DNA of 64,000 nt from Bordetella parapertussis (GTDB taxonomy: Bacteria > Pseudomonadota > Gammaproteobacteria > Burkholderiales > SG8-41). Shown one piece after another: positions 59,758-64,000 of this stretch. Numbering within the stretch: position 1 is the first letter of the stretch; every line of letters starts with the position of its first letter. A program made the position numbers and the translations under genes. Below the pieces are notes generated by a model, which searched no databases, was not told the origin of the DNA, and saw only the letters and a list, made by a program, of their open reading frames with translations. The stretch lies in assembly GCA_945906815.1 (NCBI GenBank), contig CAMDRT010000011.1:59215-123214 (forward strand), in the 5' to 3' direction.

Positions 59758-61661
59758 CGGCTGGCGCCATCCGCTGCCGCTGACGAGGGCGCCTGCGGTG
59801 ATCCTGCGGCGTCGGCCTGCGGCAGGTAACGCTGGAAGAATTTCAACGCTTCGCTGTCGAGGCTAGGGTTGGTCACTACCGTGGGGCGCAGGAAAATCAC
59901 CAGTTCGGTTTTGGTCGCGCTTTCGTTGCGAAAGCGCACCAGATCGCCTGCCGTGCCCATCTGATCAGCGCCGGGCAACTGTTCGCGTTTGAACTTTACG
60001 TCGTCCTGCATCAGTCCGCCGAGTATCACCGTCTGTCCGCTGCCGACCTGCAGCATGGATTCCATTTCGCGCACCTGGATTTCCGGCACAAGGTTTTTAA
60101 CCGCCACCAGGTTTGGATTGGGGTCGGTGACGAATCGGCTCACGCGTGAGATGGTCGGACGGATATTGAGAGAAACGCGTCCGTCGTCGGCTATTTGCGG
60201 AGTGACGCCCATCACCATGCCCACCGCAACTGTTTTTGGCGTGGTGTTGGTGGCGCCCGCGGTAACCACCCCGGCAGATACCGTGGCTGCTGTGCTAACC
60301 ACCTCAAAGTAAACAATATTTTCGACCACTTTCAACAACGCGGTCTGGTTGTTGAGCGTCATCAGCTTGGGACTGGAAAGTACCCGGGTGTTGCCGAACT
60401 CCTGCAACAGACGCACGGTGAGGCCGATGTTGCCGACCCTAGAATTCGGATTGGTGTAGCCCACGGTGATGGCGTTGCCGGCGGTCGCGCCTGCTGCCAC
60501 CGTGGCCGCACCAAAACCGCCGAGCAGCGCCTGGGTCAGCGTGAGGCCGCCGCTGATCGCGAGCCGGCTCCAATCGATGCCGCCCTGGTAGGCTTCGGAC
60601 AACTGCACCTCGACGATGGTCGCTTCGATTAACACCTGCCTTTGCACCGCACTGGTGATGCTGTCCAGATGCTGCTGAATTAATTGATGCTGCTGTTCGG
60701 TTGCGAGCACGGTAACCGTGCCACTGATGGGATTGACGATGACGTCCTTGCCGACGTCGGTGGACTGCAGAGTTGCCGGGGGTTTGGGGGTGGTGGCGGC
60801 CTGCTGCTTTGCCAGTTCGCTGGCACCCGCTCCGGCACGCGATACCGCCTCGGTCATTTTTCGGGCTTCATCCCGTTCCTGGGCGAATTCAGCTTTTTGC
60901 TGTTCGGTGGCATAGACCCGGCGAGTGGCGATCAAGATCGCCTGAATATTGTCTTTGAGTTGTTCCCAAAAATCGTTGTTTGACTTGCTGACCACTTCCG
61001 TTTTCGAGCCGCTGCTGCTACCTGCGGTGCCTGCGCCGCCGACTTCCCCCGTCACGTTGATGGTCGACGTGATAGTACGCGTGGCATTGACATAGTTCAC
61101 GCGGTAGGTTTTCACATGGGGATGGTCGATCGACACGATGATCGTGTTGCCCTCGAAGCGGTAGCGCAGATTGACCTGCTTGGCGATGCGTTCGAGGATC
61201 GCGGGCAGGGTTTCGTTGATCGCGTTGAGGCTGACCAGACCGGTGATGCCGGCATGTATGTCGATGTTCTGGCGGGTGTCGCGCGACAACGCCAGCAGCA
61301 GTTCTTTCACCGGCACTTCGTTGACCACCACGCTGTAGGTTTGCGGTTTTAACGCGGGCCGTGGCGGCGGCACGAAGGTGCTGAGGCGCACCGGTGGCGG
61401 GATATCGGCGGTGGTGGTGGCGTCCGCGGGCGCGGGTACGGTGATGTGGCCCCGCGACGGCGGCACGCTCGGCGCCCTGGGCACTGCGCAACCCGCGGCA
61501 GCGAGCAAGACCACCAGGGTGGCCGTCAGCGCGCCCGTTGCAGCGGGACGCGCACAGAAGGCAAACGCCGTCGCCGCGACACTTGCACACCGCTGTGCGA
61601 GCGTCATGCCGGTTATGCCAGTTATGCCAGAGGCGTACACCGAGGCCAGCGTGGCGTGCAT
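59754..61661 (-). CDS. MSHA secretin MshL (PilQ/GspD family)
   Basis: A 635-residue outer-membrane secretin. A lipobox-like LLAAAGC near residue 56 suggests a lipoprotein. N-domains follow (VNEVPVKELLLALSRDTRQNIDIHAGITGLVSL near residue 110), then the secretin core with VLIEATIVEVQLSEAYQGGIDWS near residue 350, VLSSPKLMTLNNQTA near residue 430 and VPEIQVREMESMLQVGSGQTVILGGLMQDD near residue 535. AAGGAG five bases before the ATG supports this start. It forms the pilus exit pore. Confidence 0.92.
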   Translation of the reverse strand: MHATLASVYASGITGITGMTLAQRCASVAATAFAFCARPAATGALTATLVVLLAAAGCAVPRAPSVPPSRGHITVPAPADATTTADIPPPVRLSTFVPPPRPALKPQTYSVVVNEVPVKELLLALSRDTRQNIDIHAGITGLVSLNAINETLPAILERIAKQVNLRYRFEGNTIIVSIDHPHVKTYRVNYVNATRTITSTINVTGEVGGAGTAGSSSGSKTEVVSKSNNDFWEQLKDNIQAILIATRRVYATEQQKAEFAQERDEARKMTEAVSRAGAGASELAKQQAATTPKPPATLQSTDVGKDVIVNPISGTVTVLATEQQHQLIQQHLDSITSAVQRQVLIEATIVEVQLSEAYQGGIDWSRLAISGGLTLTQALLGGFGAATVAAGATAGNAITVGYTNPNSRVGNIGLTVRLLQEFGNTRVLSSPKLMTLNNQTALLKVVENIVYFEVVSTAATVSAGVVTAGATNTTPKTVAVGMVMGVTPQIADDGRVSLNIRPTISRVSRFVTDPNPNLVAVKNLVPEIQVREMESMLQVGSGQTVILGGLMQDDVKFKREQLPGADQMGTAGDLVRFRNESATKTELVIFLRPTVVTNPSLDSEALKFFQRYLPQADAAGSPQAPSSAAADGASR

Positions 61662-61695
61662 AGTGCTCCTTCTGGTGCGCGCGGCGATGACCGGA

Positions 61696-63045
61696 TCACC
61701 TGTTATCGGTGCGGATACTTTGCACGGTACGCGGCAAAGGCCGGTTCGATTTCAGATGCGCTGGCAGCTCCGCCATTTTTTTCTCCGCCGCCGCCCGGCT
61801 GTCGTAGGTGCCGTAGAGCACCGCTAACACCGGAAGCTGCGCCGCTTTTTGATCCGCAGTCTCCACGGCACGATACACATAAATGTCATTTATATCAATG
61901 GAGCCGGTCAGAAATGTAAGATGATTTCTAAGGTCCTGCTGGGAGGTGGTGGAAGCGATTTGCAGCGTCCAGGCGTTGTCGCTCTGGCGCGCCAGCCATG
62001 GCGCCGTTGCCGCCATCCGCCGCGTCAGGATGTCACTGCTGATTTTTTCCGCGGCCAGCGCTGTGGCCACTGCGGGGAGGGACACGGCCGCCGCTGGTGC
62101 AACGGGTGCAGACGCAGCGCGCGGCGGCACGCCCTGCTGTAAAAACCAGGCGTAGCCTGCCACGCCCAGTGCCATGCCGCCGAGTGCGGCCACGACCCAG
62201 CCGTAGCGCAGTGCGGGGGTGGCGCGCACCGCGATATGGCTAAATTCACTATCGCGCAGCGCGGCTTCGATATGGCGGGGCTTAAGAGTATGGGTGTTCT
62301 CCGAGAAGGCGGCGAGCAGCGCCTTGTCGGCGATCAGATTGACACGGCGGGTGAGTCCGCCGGAGGCGCGCGCGATCATCTTCACGATTTTGCCGGTGAA
62401 CACATCCGGGCCGTGGTAGCCTGCCGCGCGCAGGCGAAACATCAGATATTCGTGCACATCGTTGGTGTTAAGCGGTGCCAGACCAAAACTGTGGGTAATG
62501 CGTTCGCGCAATTGACGGATGTTTTGCTGGCGTAGGTTGTCATCGAGTTCGGGCTGGCCGAAGAGTACGATTTGCAGCAGCTTGTCGGTGCGCGTTTCCA
62601 GATTGGAGAGCAGGCGGATTTCCTCCAGTGTCGCCAGCGGCATACCCTGGGACTCTTCGACAAACATCACCACGCGTTTGCCTTCGCCGTGACGCTTGAG
62701 CAGGTACTCCTGCAGTGCCTGCATCACCTCAAGATGGGTGGCCCGGCGGTCGCTATTCAGTTGCAGCTCAAACGCTATCGCATGCAGGATTTCGTCGGGC
62801 GACACGTTGGGATTGGCGAGATACACGGTTTCCACGTTTTCCGGCAATCGCGTCATCAGCATATTGCACAACATGGTTTTGCCGCTGCCCACTTCGCCGC
62901 TGACTTTGATGATGCCTTCGCCATGCGTTACTGCATAAATCAAGGCTTCGAGGATGGGGCCGCGATTGCCCCCGCCAAAGAAAAAATCGGTGTTCGGGGT
63001 AATCCGAAACGGCGCCTGGGTGAGTCCGAAATATTCGTAATACAT
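61696..63045 (-). CDS. MSHA biogenesis ATPase MshM (ExeA family) with a SPOR-like tail
   Basis: A 449-residue protein. The ExeA/GspA-type AAA domain opens YYEYFGLTQAPFRITPN, with Walker A GEVGSGKT (residues 50-57), Walker B VVMFVEESQGM and IVLFGQPELDDNL. A membrane helix lies near residues 282-303 (YGWVVAALGGMALGVAGYAWFL), and the periplasmic end (AWTLQIASTTSQQDLRNHLTFLTG, then VLYGTYDSRAAAEKKMAELPAHL) is a SPOR-type peptidoglycan-binding repeat. It lies three bases after the truncated sigma-54 activator. Confidence 0.88.
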   Translation of the reverse strand: MYYEYFGLTQAPFRITPNTDFFFGGGNRGPILEALIYAVTHGEGIIKVSGEVGSGKTMLCNMLMTRLPENVETVYLANPNVSPDEILHAIAFELQLNSDRRATHLEVMQALQEYLLKRHGEGKRVVMFVEESQGMPLATLEEIRLLSNLETRTDKLLQIVLFGQPELDDNLRQQNIRQLRERITHSFGLAPLNTNDVHEYLMFRLRAAGYHGPDVFTGKIVKMIARASGGLTRRVNLIADKALLAAFSENTHTLKPRHIEAALRDSEFSHIAVRATPALRYGWVVAALGGMALGVAGYAWFLQQGVPPRAASAPVAPAAAVSLPAVATALAAEKISSDILTRRMAATAPWLARQSDNAWTLQIASTTSQQDLRNHLTFLTGSIDINDIYVYRAVETADQKAAQLPVLAVLYGTYDSRAAAEKKMAELPAHLKSNRPLPRTVQSIRTDNR

Positions 63046-63048
63046 GGC

Positions 63049-63852
63049 TTATTGTTTTTCTGAATTTTCCATGCCCGCCAGCGCATAATTTTGCATCCGG
63101 CTGTAGAGCGTGGTGCGATTCACGCCGAGCATTTTTGCCGCGCGCGCGAGGTTGCCGTGCGTGAGTTCCAGCGCGGCTTGGACATAGCCGCGTTCCCAGG
63201 TGGCCAGTGTGTCATCGAGATTGAAAGTGCGCGCGGATTGCAACTGACGCCGCGCGCTGGTGGCGAGCGCGGCGGTGTCGGTGGGTAGGTGCGCGCCGGC
63301 TGTGGCATCGAGTACGGCATCGGCGTCGAGTTCGGCGCGCAACTGCTGTTCGTCCACGGTGTGCCCGGCGCTCTTGGTGGCAAGGCGTATCACGATGTTG
63401 CGCAGCTCGCGCACATTGCCGGTAAAGCTGTAGTCGAGCCACAGGGCGAGTGCGCGCGCGTTCAGCGTGAACGGTTGCACGCCAGATTGTGATGCGTAGA
63501 ACGCGCGGAAATGGTCGAGCAGCAACAGCCGGTCATCGCCCAGATCGCGCAGCGCGGGCACCTCGATGGTGAATACCGACAGCCGGTGATACAGATCGGC
63601 GCGAAAGCGCCCGCCGCGGATTTCCTGCTTCAGATCGCGATTGGTGGCAGCGACCACGCGGGCAGTGGAAGTGCGGTTGTGCGTTTCACCGACGCGCTGG
63701 TACTCGCCGTTTTCCAGCACGCGCAGAAGTTTTGCCTGCAAATCCAGCGGCAGCTCGCCGATTTCATCCAGTATCAGGGTTGAATCGTGCGCGTCCTCGA
63801 AATAGCCAGCACGCGCCGTATCGGCGCCGGTGAAGGCGCCTTTGGCATAACC
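63049..63852 (-). pseudogene. Sigma-54-dependent transcriptional activator, truncated by an insertion sequence
   Basis: About 267 codons remain. They begin inside the AAA domain at the GAFTGA loop ([21 protein letters not shown]), then [30 protein letters not shown] (Walker B), [23 protein letters not shown] and VRELRN, and end with a Fis-type helix-turn-helix ([23 protein letters not shown]). Walker A and any receiver domain are missing. The frame runs on upstream into unrelated insertion-element sequence. The residual reading frame starts within that element and cannot encode a working activator. Confidence 0.85.
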
Positions 63853-64000
63853 GGGTCTTCGCGTAAGAGTGTGGGCGAATTTGGGGCATTTTAGAGCACT
63901 GGCAACATGCAAGTGAGTATTTTCAGTCGCAGATATTCCTCATCGCGTAGTCCGTATGCACGACGTTGGATGACGCGAATTTTGTTGTTCAAGCCTTCAA
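63853..64000 (-). mobile_element. ISL3-family-like insertion sequence, partial
   Basis: The element's end is marked by GGGTCTTCGCG at about 63853, resembling the GGnTCTT ends of ISL3-family elements. The tail of its transposase gene follows. It is inserted in the AAA domain of the sigma-54 activator gene, and its far end and the target duplication lie outside the window. The exact boundary is good to a few bases. Confidence 0.7.
63891..64000 (-). CDS. ISL3-family transposase, C-terminal fragment
   Basis: Thirty-five codons before the stop are visible: [20 protein letters not shown], then [15 protein letters not shown]. This is the characteristic end of ISL3 (IS204/IS1001/IS1096/IS1165) transposases, with 'EG.NNKIK...R.AYG.RD..Y..L.I'. 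The rest of the gene is beyond the right edge. Confidence 0.85.
   Translation of the reverse strand, partial: EGLNNKIRVIQRRAYGLRDEEYLRLKILTCMLPVL

Overview
The window is GC-rich, densely coded and looks like the chromosome of a betaproteobacterium close to Burkholderiales or a related environmental lineage. I base this on gene orders familiar from that class (yicC-gmk-rpoZ-spoT, rph-rdgB-hemW, thiS-thiG-trmB, kdsD-kdsC-lptC-lptA-lptB-rpoN-hpf-ptsN-hprK-rapZ). Four periplasmic 'Bug' (TctC-type) receptors, a family strongly expanded in Burkholderiales, point the same way. No phage is present. A small non-autonomous element sits near 4.8 kb and an ISL3-type insertion sequence enters at the right edge.

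Bases 1-21,436 are accessory uptake and catabolism: a dipeptide/oligopeptide-type ABC importer (start of the ATPase gene, two permeases, binding protein), an SMP-30 lactonase, crotonases, a FKBP isomerase, a CmcJ-like oxidoreductase, an HpaI-type aldolase, three Bug receptors, two SDRs, a carboxymuconolactone decarboxylase-like protein, an ACMSD-like amidohydrolase, a TauD-type dioxygenase, a Gfo/Idh/MocA oxidoreductase, a class III CoA-transferase and an MFS carrier. The substrates cannot be read from sequence.

Bases 21,667-37,299 are mostly housekeeping: an MlaC-like protein, SpoT, omega subunit, guanylate kinase, YicC, RNase PH, RdgB, HemW, a fourth Bug receptor, TrmB, ThiG, ThiS, a large unrecognised protein with a PilZ-like tail, tRNA-Gly(CCC), an AsmA-like protein and MutY. 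Bases 37,449-41,873 hold a membrane histidine kinase, an orphan ABC-2 permease, a TPR-like membrane protein and a prepilin behind an excellent sigma-54 promoter. Next comes a DUF1778 antitoxin with only the tail of its toxin left, sharing a control region with kdsD. The LPS/Kdo, RpoN and nitrogen-PTS block runs to about 50.7 kb.

Bases 50,739-63,852 (minus strand) are an MSHA-type IV pilus biogenesis operon: MshM, MshL, MshN-like, MshE with an intact c-di-GMP-binding N-terminus, MshG, MshI, MshJ, MshK and two pilin-like proteins. The sigma-54 activator at its head is cut by the ISL3-type element.

The most unusual theme is a set of intergenic palindromes built from short tandem units. Three lie between operon partners (yicC/gmk, rdgB/hemW, thiG/trmB). 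They use different heptamers, but in each case the upstream gene's TGA stop lies in the repeat register. Other members use 8-10 base units (4.8, 37.4 and 40.1 kb). A second notable site is a 21-base inverted repeat lying over the two overlapping -35 boxes of the divergent antitoxin and kdsD promoters.
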